Made by a program: the position numbers and the translations under genes. Under the pieces are notes generated by a model. The model was given only the letters and a program-made list of their open reading frames with translations, searched no databases and had not been told where the DNA came from. 64,000 bases of DNA from Spirosoma oryzicola (GTDB lineage: Bacteria > Bacteroidota > Bacteroidia > Cytophagales > Spirosomataceae), in assembly GCF_021233055.1 (NCBI RefSeq), contig NZ_CP089538.1, forward strand, positions 5,038,501 to 5,102,500, read 5' to 3'. Below are positions 18,223-25,330 of this stretch, piece after piece. Every line of letters begins with the position of its first letter. The first letter of the stretch is position 1.

Positions 18223-18444
18223 ATGGCCGCGCTTAGTAACCTCCAAATTGAGCTTCTAAAGACTTTTTCAAGACCAATCTCTGAAAAGCAGCTACACGAA
18301 ATTCGTCAGCTATTGGCTGATTATTTTGCCCAGAAAATAGATAACGAAGTCGATCAGCTTTTTGAGCAAAATAATTGGGACGCCACAAAAGTTGACGAGT
18401 GGCTGGGGGAACACTCACGCACTCCCTACCGGATTCAGCAATGA
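18223..18444 (+). CDS. Putative antitoxin of a PIN-domain toxin-antitoxin pair
   Basis: A 73-residue, largely helical acidic protein. It contains a helix with ISEKQLHEIRQLLADYFAQK and ends in a short DEWLGEHSRTPYRIQQ tail. It resembles small uncharacterised antitoxins placed before COG1569-type PIN toxins; its own sequence has no decisive DNA-binding motif. Its last codon overlaps the toxin start (ATGA, 18441-18444), the usual translational coupling. The region is visibly richer in A and T than its neighbours, a hint of transfer. Confidence 0.75.
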   Translation: MAALSNLQIELLKTFSRPISEKQLHEIRQLLADYFAQKIDNEVDQLFEQNNWDATKVDEWLGEHSRTPYRIQQ

Positions 18445-18857
18445 GAATTGTGCTAGATACCAATTGTTTACTGGCGATTACCCCCAAGATTTCACCTTTC
18501 CGACCCATCTTCGACGCATTCAGATCCGGCAAGTTTGAATTGGCAGTTTCCAGCGAAATCTTGACAGAGTATCATGAAATCGCTGGTCAGAAAATGACTC
18601 CTCAGATTGCAGAAAACATCATCGAGTTGATTCTGAAACAGGACAATACGGTACAAACAGAAATTTTTTATCGTTGGCAACTAATTACTATTGACCCTGA
18701 TGATAATAAATTTGTTGACACTGCAATTTCTTCTGGAGCTGACTATATTGTTACCAACGATGCTCATTTCCGTGCGCTTCGGGATATTCCATTTCCCAAA
18801 GTAGCCGTCATTTCTATTCAGGATTTTTTATCACTTCTACAGACGGCTGACAGCTAG
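18441..18857 (+). CDS. PIN-domain toxin (putative ribonuclease)
   Basis: A 138-residue PIN-domain protein of the 'putative toxin component, PIN family' type (COG1569-like), expected to be a Mg-dependent RNase. The acidic positions are visible: Asp6 in LDTNC, Glu39 and Glu43 in SEILTEYHE, Asp93 in DDNKFVDTA, and Asp107 in YIVTNDAHF. The start at 18441 is set by the ATGA overlap with the antitoxin and by the MRIVLDTN opening of the family; the frame is open upstream. Codon use is AT-richer than in flanking genes. Confidence 0.87.
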   Translation: MRIVLDTNCLLAITPKISPFRPIFDAFRSGKFELAVSSEILTEYHEIAGQKMTPQIAENIIELILKQDNTVQTEIFYRWQLITIDPDDNKFVDTAISSGADYIVTNDAHFRALRDIPFPKVAVISIQDFLSLLQTADS

Positions 18858-18977
18858 TGCAAGCACTTTGTTCGCATGGAGAAACCGGTTGTCCATACCG
18901 TCTAACTAACTATAAGCTAGCTTTTCAAACCACGACCCGTTCTCGTTCGTTAGGTGAAAGCCCGCTTTCTTGTTCAT

Positions 18978-19700
18978 ATGGCCACTTACCAACCCCTCCA
19001 CGACTGGAACGTTTCACCCGCTGAGGCCGTCGCGCTGCAAAAACAGTTGCGTTCGCAGATTCGGATCGAGCCGCTGACAACTCCGCCAAAGACGATTGCG
19101 GGCTGCGATATTTCGTTCAACAAGTTTGAGGAAACGGTTTACGCCGGAATTGTCGTACTAGATCTGGAAACGCTCGAAACCATCGAAGAAGCGGGGGTAA
19201 TCAGCACGGCTCCGTTTCCGTACATTCCGGGTCTGCTGTCGTTCCGTGAGATTCCGTCGCTGTTGCAGGCGTGGGCCAAACTAAAGACCGAACCCGACGT
19301 GGTGATGTTCGACGGTCACGGTACGGCTCATCCGCGCCGGATCGGGATTGCTTCCCACGCTGGTTTATTCCTGAACCGGCCGACGTTTGGCTGCGGCAAA
19401 TCAGTGCTGGTGGGTAAGTACGAAGAGCCTGCTCCCGAACGCGGTTCCTGGTCGCCGATGATGCATTACGGCGATGTGGTAGGCGCGGCTTTGCGGACCA
19501 AAAACAAAGTCAATCCGGTTTACGTCTCTCCCGGTCATTTGATCGATCTGGAAACCGCTATATCACTTACATTAGCCTGCGACGGTGGCCGTTTCCACGG
19601 CGGCCGTGGAGTCGGCTACCGGATTCCCGAGCCGACGCGCCGGACGCATAATCTGGTAAACGCCTTACGTAAAGGCGAACGACCTGATCTGACGGATTAA
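18978..19700 (+). CDS. nfi: Endonuclease V (deoxyinosine 3' endonuclease)
   Basis: Repair enzyme that nicks DNA near deoxyinosine. The 240 residues from the ATG at 18978 (MATYQPLHDW) match the family. Catalytic features are AGCDISFN (Asp44), the wedge-like APFPYIPGLLSFREIP, DGHGTAHPRRIGIASH and the C-terminal SPGHLIDLETA. It is a single gene between the toxin-antitoxin pair and the convergent cytochrome bd operon. Confidence 0.95.
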   Translation: MATYQPLHDWNVSPAEAVALQKQLRSQIRIEPLTTPPKTIAGCDISFNKFEETVYAGIVVLDLETLETIEEAGVISTAPFPYIPGLLSFREIPSLLQAWAKLKTEPDVVMFDGHGTAHPRRIGIASHAGLFLNRPTFGCGKSVLVGKYEEPAPERGSWSPMMHYGDVVGAALRTKNKVNPVYVSPGHLIDLETAISLTLACDGGRFHGGRGVGYRIPEPTRRTHNLVNALRKGERPDLTD

Positions 19701-19740
19701 GTACTCAAACAAAAATAGTTTAAAGTATTTTATAATGGCG

Positions 19741-19841
19741 TTTTTGTCATACTGACGGAGGAAGCATCTTCGGATGAGTGAATCAACCCAGCTATCGAAG
19801 ATGCTTCCTTCCGCTCCGGCGGGCCGGTCAGCATGACAAAA
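19741..19841. repeat. GTCAT-type intergenic inverted repeat, copy 1
   Basis: Left arm 19741-19772 (TTTTTGTCATACTGAC ... GGAAGCATCTTCG) pairs with the right arm 19796-19841, which carries about 16 extra bases (TTCCGCTCCGGCGGGCC) in its middle. It fills most of the gap between the convergent nfi and cydB genes. The GTCAT...GGAAGCATCTTCG wording is a family of intergenic palindromes seen widely in Bacteroidota; a second copy lies at 38538-38623. It may also serve as a bidirectional terminator. Confidence 0.75.
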
Positions 19842-19871
19842 AACAATCTAAATTATTATCAGTAGACCTGC

Positions 19872-20906
19872 TTAGTAGCTGTGATCTTCAATTTTCACTT
19901 TTCCCCGGAAGGTCCAAAACATAAACACCGTATAGGTAGCCACCAGCGGCATTCCGATAACGGCAAACAACAGCATCGTGCGCAGGGAAGCATCCGACGA
20001 AGCCGCTTCGTAGATGCTGATGTGGCCTCTGGGATCAACGTTCGACAAGACCAGATTTGGGTACAGCCCCATCGCAAATAGAATCAACAGCAGCGCGGTC
20101 GTGATGGACGACGAGATGAACCCCCGTTGATATTGCCGTTTTTCAATGCTCCGACGAATGTTTAGAACGATTAGCACGGCGGCAATGGCAATACCGAACA
20201 AAGCCGGATGCTGCTTGAAAATAGCCGTCATATGGGGCACGTAAATAAGCGTTGCCATCGACGTAGCGACGAAACACAGAATAAAAAACTTGCTGGTATT
20301 ATTGGCGATAATGGTCAGCCGGGTAAAAATGCGATCTTCGGTCTTCATGATCAGGTACATCGATCCGTGCATCATAAACAGCGCCAGCACCGTAACGGCA
20401 ACCAGCAGCGCGTACGGATTGAAAAAATCGCGCAGCCGTCCCACAAATTCGTGATTTGCATTGAGCGGTAGTCCCTGAATGAGATTCCCTAAAATCAGTC
20501 CCAGCAGCAACGAGATAACGATACTGGACGCGCAAAAGCTGACATCCCACAGTTTTCGCCACCACTTCATGTCTTCCTTCCCCCGAAACTCAATCGAGAT
20601 CGCCCGGAAAATAATGGCGACCAGAAACAGAATAAATGGCAAATACAGGACCGACAGGATCGTGCCGTACACCAGCGGAAAAGCCGCAAACAAAGCCCCC
20701 GCCCCGATAACGAGCCATACTTCGTTCCCGTCCCAGACTGGCCCAATAGCATTGAGTGCAATCCGGCGACTTTCTTCTTTCCGAAAAAACAAATGCACCG
20801 CGCCCGCACCCAGATCAAATCCATCTAAAATTCCGTAACCGCTGATCAGCGCGCCAATCAGCAAAAACCACCACGTGGGTAGATCAATTCCAAGAATGGT
20901 ATCCAT
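19872..20906 (-). CDS. cydB: Cytochrome bd quinol oxidase subunit II
   Basis: Membrane subunit of the bd-type oxidase that reduces oxygen with quinol. The 344 residues have about nine transmembrane helices. Family landmarks are WWFLLIGALISGYGILDGFDLG at the N-terminus, IGPVWDGNEVWLVIGAGALFAAFP and FRGKEDMKWW. It lies 85 bases downstream of cydA. No CydX-like small frame was found after it, and cydCD are not in the window. Confidence 0.96.
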   Translation of the reverse strand: MDTILGIDLPTWWFLLIGALISGYGILDGFDLGAGAVHLFFRKEESRRIALNAIGPVWDGNEVWLVIGAGALFAAFPLVYGTILSVLYLPFILFLVAIIFRAISIEFRGKEDMKWWRKLWDVSFCASSIVISLLLGLILGNLIQGLPLNANHEFVGRLRDFFNPYALLVAVTVLALFMMHGSMYLIMKTEDRIFTRLTIIANNTSKFFILCFVATSMATLIYVPHMTAIFKQHPALFGIAIAAVLIVLNIRRSIEKRQYQRGFISSSITTALLLILFAMGLYPNLVLSNVDPRGHISIYEAASSDASLRTMLLFAVIGMPLVATYTVFMFWTFRGKVKIEDHSY

Positions 20907-20991
20907 ACCTAAACAGTGAATGTGTTGTTGAGCGAAGAAGTGATTGAGCGAATAAACTGCTTTGGCACAAGTTCATTCGCTCTTTGGCTCA

Positions 20992-22368
20992 TTAGCTGAG
21001 TACTGGATTCATGCGCGACGACGTTTCTTCCTGTTCCGTATCCACGTCGGGGCCATGCTGAATTTTTTTGTTCAGCAGGTACAAAAACAAGGCAAACAGC
21101 ATCACGTAAATAAACGTGAACAGAATCAGCGAAGCCAGTACGTGCTCGGCTTTGACCGCCTGCGAGAGGGCATTGGAGGTGCGGAGCAACCCGTACACGA
21201 CCCACGGCTGACGACCGACCTCCGCCGTATACCAACCCACCTGATTAGCAATCTGCGGCAAGAGCACCGCGAAAACGAAAACGCTCATCAGCCAGCGCGT
21301 CTCGAACAGTTTTTTTCGGTAAAGCAGGTACAAACTAAACAAGGTCAGCGCAATAAGCGTCATCCCGATGGCGACCATGAGGTGATACGTCTGAAACACG
21401 AAATTGACCGCAGTCGGGCGATTTTCGGGTTTGATGCTGTTCAGACCGGGAATGGGCTGGTTGAAATCCTGATGCACCAGAAACGATAAGCCACCCGGAA
21501 TTTTTAGCCCCATCGTCTTTTGCTCTTTCGCATTGACCCAACCCATCAAATACATATCCGCAGGGGCCGATTTCTCGAAGTGGCCTTCCATCGCGGCCAG
21601 TTTCGCGGGTTGGTACTTGGTGACGACTTCGGCGGATTTATGCCCCGTAACCAACTGACCCAGGGCCGAAACAGCCGCTACCCAAAGCGCAATTTTGAAG
21701 GCAGCCTGCGCGTGACCAACGTGTTGCTTTTTGAGGATGTACCACGCGCTCACGCTCAACACCAGAAATGAACCGGCCAGCAACGCACCGATCAGTACGT
21801 GCGAATACCGCTCAACCGACGACGGGTTGAAAACCATCGCCCAGAAATCCGTAACGATAGCGCGGGCTTTCATGCCTTGTCCTTCGATCCGATAACCCGA
21901 TGGCGTTTGCTGCCAGGAGTTGGCCACCACAATCCAGAGCGCCGAAAAAATAGAGCCCAGTGCTACCAGAACGGTCGCCATGAAATGCACGCGTGGGCTG
22001 ACCTTGTTCCATCCGAACAGCAGAATACCGAGAAAAGCTGACTCCAAGGCGAACGCGAAAATGCCTTCTGCCGCCAGCGCCGACCCGAAGATATCGCCCA
22101 CGTAACGCGAGTAAGTAGCCCAGTTGGTGCCAAACTCAAACTCCATGACGATACCCGTAGCTACGCCAATCCCGAAGATTAGCGCAAAAATCCGGACCCA
22201 GAACCGGGTCAGCTCTTCGTAAAGTTTGTTTTTTGTTTTGAGATACAGCCCTTCCATCACCACCAGACAAACGCCCAGACCAATGCTCAGGGGCGGGTAG
22301 ATGTAATGAAACGCGATGGTGAAAGCGAACTGAATTCGGGAGAGTAATTCGACATTGTCCATAACCAT
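20992..22368 (-). CDS. cydA: Cytochrome bd quinol oxidase subunit I
   Basis: Haem-bearing subunit of cytochrome bd. The 458 residues begin MVMDNVELLSRIQFAFTIAFHYIYPPLSIGLG; a start at the second Met (22362) is equally likely. The conserved His of the FHYIYPPL segment is a haem ligand, and GRQPWVVYGLLRTSNA is the family's quinol-site signature. It is shorter than E. coli CydA, as expected for the short Q-loop class. It is cotranscribed with cydB; the oxidase supports respiration at low oxygen. Confidence 0.96.
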   Translation of the reverse strand: MVMDNVELLSRIQFAFTIAFHYIYPPLSIGLGVCLVVMEGLYLKTKNKLYEELTRFWVRIFALIFGIGVATGIVMEFEFGTNWATYSRYVGDIFGSALAAEGIFAFALESAFLGILLFGWNKVSPRVHFMATVLVALGSIFSALWIVVANSWQQTPSGYRIEGQGMKARAIVTDFWAMVFNPSSVERYSHVLIGALLAGSFLVLSVSAWYILKKQHVGHAQAAFKIALWVAAVSALGQLVTGHKSAEVVTKYQPAKLAAMEGHFEKSAPADMYLMGWVNAKEQKTMGLKIPGGLSFLVHQDFNQPIPGLNSIKPENRPTAVNFVFQTYHLMVAIGMTLIALTLFSLYLLYRKKLFETRWLMSVFVFAVLLPQIANQVGWYTAEVGRQPWVVYGLLRTSNALSQAVKAEHVLASLILFTFIYVMLFALFLYLLNKKIQHGPDVDTEQEETSSRMNPVLS

Positions 22369-22577
22369 ACGATAGCAGGGACGAATCGCCGAGGTCGCAG
22401 ACAGACGGTGCGATTATAGGCGAACAAGGCGAGAAAACTATCACCCGAAAGGTACAACCGGAACGCACACGGCGGACCAAATTTACCGGGATTTTCGCTA
22501 AAAAAATACGGTCGTCTTATCCCTCGGTAAGCCGCAAAGCTTTACATTCAACAAATTGATGAATCAATCCAATTACC

Positions 22578-24596
22578 GTGCAACCTGCCCGACCGCACTC
22601 GTTTCAGCAACAGGCTAGAAACTACATTACCGCCTTCTACCAGACGCAGCGAAATGCGTTCGTCGTTATCGTTACGCTGCTTATTTCGTTTTACATCCTG
22701 ACCGTTCCCGACCAGGCCGCCGACATGATCAATGCCGTGATCGACAGCGGTGTGTTCAGTCAGTTGTTTCAGTTTATTCTGCTCAGCACGTTTATCTGGA
22801 GCTGGACCGTGTATGGCAGCACCCGCATGATTCTGCATATTTCGCCGGTTGGGATTCGGCTCAATCAGGAAGCAGACAGGCTGTTGCGCTGGCTCCCCAA
22901 ACTCGGCGGCATGATTCCGGCGCTGATCCTGGCCTATGCCTTCTGGGAGCCTAACCGCTGGCAGCCGTATTTGCTGGTGCTGGAAAGTGGTCTGATGCTG
23001 GTGCTCTTTCTCCGGGTCGAGCAGCGAATTCCGGTTTTCGAACTGCCGGCACACTGGCGCTTTTCGGATCGGTACACCAGTTTCCGGCAGGACATCCGGG
23101 AGCTTTGGCGGCATCCGTTAGGTCGATTGGTCGTTTCGGGTGGCTTGCTGTTGACGGCTTTTCTGATCGTCTTGTTTAGCCTGCCCGTTGAATGGGAACT
23201 AGCCCGTCGGTTACGGCCTACGGCCATTATCATTTTCGGTATTTCGATGTACACCTTCTGGGGTAGTCTGGTGGTGTATTTCAACGACTACCGCTACCGT
23301 CCGCTGGTTCTGCTGGTCTTTCTGTACATGATTGGAATCAGTGCGTTCAACGACAACACCAGCATTCGACAGGCGACCGACGCTGCCGTACCCCCGATTG
23401 CCCAACGCCCAACGGTGGCCGCTCATTTTACACAGTGGGTGGTCGCTCGTCGGCAGGAAGATGGCGACACCATTCCGCTAGTACTTGTCGCAGCAGAGGG
23501 TGGTGGCATTCGGGCGTTAAACTGGACCGCCGAAACCCTGATTCGACTCGATTCCATCATTCCCGGTTTTAGTCGGCATGTGTACGCGCTCAGTGGCGTA
23601 TCGGGCGGGGGCGTCGGAACGGTTTTCTATACGGCTTTCCTGCGCGACTTCGCCAAAAACGAACGCAGTAAACGATTCGAACAATTCCGAAAAGCCATTC
23701 GGGATGATTACTTATCGGCGGTATCAGCGACACTACTATTTCCCGAATCCGTGCAACGCTTGCTGCCAGTTCCCGTATCGGCCCTGGAACGAGCTAAGTG
23801 GTTGGAAGACTCCTGGTCAGGTTCGTATTACGACAATCTGGGTTTGAAAACGCTCGATTCGTCGCTGACCCAGTTGTATCAAACCCGCACTGGCTACAAT
23901 TATGACCTGCCTTCGCTGCTACTGAACGGAACCCTCGCCGAATCGGGTCAGAAAGTAATCACCTCGAACCTGCAACTCGACACCCGCTATTTTAAGAATG
24001 TCGTCTCGACGCTGGATGTCATTCAGGCTGATGTTCCACTAAAAACGGCGGCTTCGTTATGTAGTCGGTTTCCGGTTGTCACCAACGGCGGTTTAATCCA
24101 AAAAGATACCCTGGTGAACAACAGACGCCAACAACTGTACGGCGGACACGTAGTGGACGGCGGTTATTTCGATAATTCCGGCGTTGAAACCTGCATTCAG
24201 TTGTTGAACAATCTCGTGCCTTTCATCCGGCGACTGGACACGCTCGAACGCGTGACGGTTGTTCCGTACATTCTTTTTATACAAAACAGCAACACGGTCG
24301 GTAAGCTACCGAAGAAGCGCTCGGTGTTGCAGGAAGTGCAGATTCCACTGCTGGCTTTTTTCAACGCCTGGGACAATGGGTCCATCACCCGCGACAACAT
24401 GTTCAACTCTTTCATCGACCGCTTTGCCAACCCCAAGACGAACTACCTGACGCTCCGGCTAGCCTACAACGCCAAATATCCGCTGGGCTGGTTTATGTCC
24501 GACAGCGTTGCTCACAGCATCAGTCGGCAGGCAACCGATTCGATCAGCCTGAAGAATAAAGAACTGGTGCGCTTGAAACGGGCCTTCACTCGATAG
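22578..24596 (+). CDS. Patatin-like phospholipase with an N-terminal membrane domain
   Basis: A 672-residue protein with about six hydrophobic segments in the first 260 residues and a patatin-like lipase domain after about residue 290. The patatin motifs are all present: oxyanion loop AAEGGGIRA, nucleophile elbow GVSGGG (Ser in GxSxG) and DGGYFDNSG with the catalytic Asp. The start is GTG at 22578; the nearby ATG at 22559 is in another frame. Lipid acyl hydrolase activity on the cytoplasmic or periplasmic side is inferred; topology should decide which. Confidence 0.85.
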   Translation: MQPARPHSFQQQARNYITAFYQTQRNAFVVIVTLLISFYILTVPDQAADMINAVIDSGVFSQLFQFILLSTFIWSWTVYGSTRMILHISPVGIRLNQEADRLLRWLPKLGGMIPALILAYAFWEPNRWQPYLLVLESGLMLVLFLRVEQRIPVFELPAHWRFSDRYTSFRQDIRELWRHPLGRLVVSGGLLLTAFLIVLFSLPVEWELARRLRPTAIIIFGISMYTFWGSLVVYFNDYRYRPLVLLVFLYMIGISAFNDNTSIRQATDAAVPPIAQRPTVAAHFTQWVVARRQEDGDTIPLVLVAAEGGGIRALNWTAETLIRLDSIIPGFSRHVYALSGVSGGGVGTVFYTAFLRDFAKNERSKRFEQFRKAIRDDYLSAVSATLLFPESVQRLLPVPVSALERAKWLEDSWSGSYYDNLGLKTLDSSLTQLYQTRTGYNYDLPSLLLNGTLAESGQKVITSNLQLDTRYFKNVVSTLDVIQADVPLKTAASLCSRFPVVTNGGLIQKDTLVNNRRQQLYGGHVVDGGYFDNSGVETCIQLLNNLVPFIRRLDTLERVTVVPYILFIQNSNTVGKLPKKRSVLQEVQIPLLAFFNAWDNGSITRDNMFNSFIDRFANPKTNYLTLRLAYNAKYPLGWFMSDSVAHSISRQATDSISLKNKELVRLKRAFTR

Positions 24597-24632
24597 CTAG
24601 GGGCTGGCCAGGACGCTATGTTTTATACCTAC

Positions 24633-24678
24633 GTGGTGTCGGTTTCTCAAAACCGACACCACTCCCGAAACCGACACC
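24633..24678. repeat. Hairpin plus extra copy of an 11-nt motif
   Basis: GTGGTGTCGGTTT (24633-24645) pairs exactly with AAACCGACACCAC (24650-24662) across a 4-nt loop. A third copy of the half-site, AAACCGACACC, follows at 24668-24678. It lies 36 bases after the patatin stop codon. It could be a transcription end signal or a repeat; no T-run is present. Confidence 0.65.
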
Positions 24679-24730
24679 TCTCCCAAATGATTATGCGTAC
24701 AACGATCCGCGAGATGATATAGATCTAGTG

Positions 24731-24801
24731 GGAGTAATCGATTAATGATTCGTATGCCGTATCTTGGAGATACGGCATACGAATCATTAATCGATTACTT
24801 C
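24731..24801. repeat. Long palindrome (copy B of the hairpin repeat family)
   Basis: Arms 24733-24764 and 24768-24799 are exact reverse complements around the loop TGG; the next pairs outward are one G-T and one G-C. The tip ATCTTGGAGAT equals that of the element at 4279-4351. Compared with that copy, the arms differ at about six positions plus a one-base indel, and every change is matched in the opposite arm. It lies between the patatin gene and the ModE-like regulator. Confidence 0.88.
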
Positions 24802-24879
24802 TGAAAACCACGATTACCCATCGTTGAGAAAATCCCGCTCTATCGTACTTTAGCGGCTGAATTAACTTCTGTTTCGGAC

Positions 24880-25227
24880 ATGAACCTTCGCATTAACGGG
24901 CGTATCTGGCTTGAAACGGTCTCTGCCGACGGCGCAGAACGGTTTATCGGTATTGGTCGGCTCGAGTTACTCGGTCACATTCAGCGAACTGGCTCGATCA
25001 ATCAGGCGGCCAAAGCCATGAACATGTCGTACAAGCGGGCGTGGGAAATGGTGCACTCCATGAATACCCAGGCCGCAACCCCACTGGTGACCACACAAAC
25101 CGGGGGCGAAAAAGGGGGCGGCACCGTCGTAACCGCCGAAGGCGAAAAATACCTCGCCCACTACCGCGCCCTGCACGAGCGATTCCAAAAATTTATGGCC
25201 GACGAGCTGGCAAACCTTCCGGCTTAA
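24880..25227 (+). CDS. ModE N-terminal-type winged-helix regulator
   Basis: A 115-residue DNA-binding protein matching the N-terminal domain of ModE/LysR-type regulators. The diagnostic helix-turn-helix is LELLGHIQRTGSINQAAKAMNMSYKRAWEMVHSMN, here residues 28-62 (long motif given by position). The wing follows with a Gly-rich GGEKGGGTVVTAEGEKYL. There is no C-terminal molybdate-binding (TOBE) domain, so metal sensing, if any, is by another route. It lies 103 bases upstream of a TonB receptor whose start is preceded by a ModE-like palindrome, so it is the probable regulator of that gene. Confidence 0.88.
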   Translation: MNLRINGRIWLETVSADGAERFIGIGRLELLGHIQRTGSINQAAKAMNMSYKRAWEMVHSMNTQAATPLVTTQTGGEKGGGTVVTAEGEKYLAHYRALHERFQKFMADELANLPA

Positions 25228-25292
25228 CCCCTCCGAATGTCTTCGAACGGTACCATAGGATACGAAAACAAAGCGTTATTTCCCAACAACCA

Positions 25293-25330
25293 GAACGAGC
25301 GTTATATTTCGCCAGTAATAACGCTCGTTC
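25293..25330. promoter_or_regulatory. Putative ModE-type operator just before the TonB receptor start
   Basis: GAACGAGCGTTAT (25293-25305) and ATAACGCTCGTTC (25318-25330) are exact 13-bp inverted arms around a 12-base spacer; the next base is the A of the receptor's ATG. The inner half-sites CGTTATAT and ATAACG resemble ModE operators as I recall them. A further GCGTTAT half-site is at 25273-25279. The position suits repression of the receptor. The same sequence could fold as an mRNA hairpin over the ribosome site. Confidence 0.6.

Noticed and set aside
18399..18440. Upstream extension of the PIN toxin frame
   Set aside because: The ATG at 18441 overlaps the antitoxin stop in ATGA style and begins the conserved MRIVLDTN motif, so the extension is not used.
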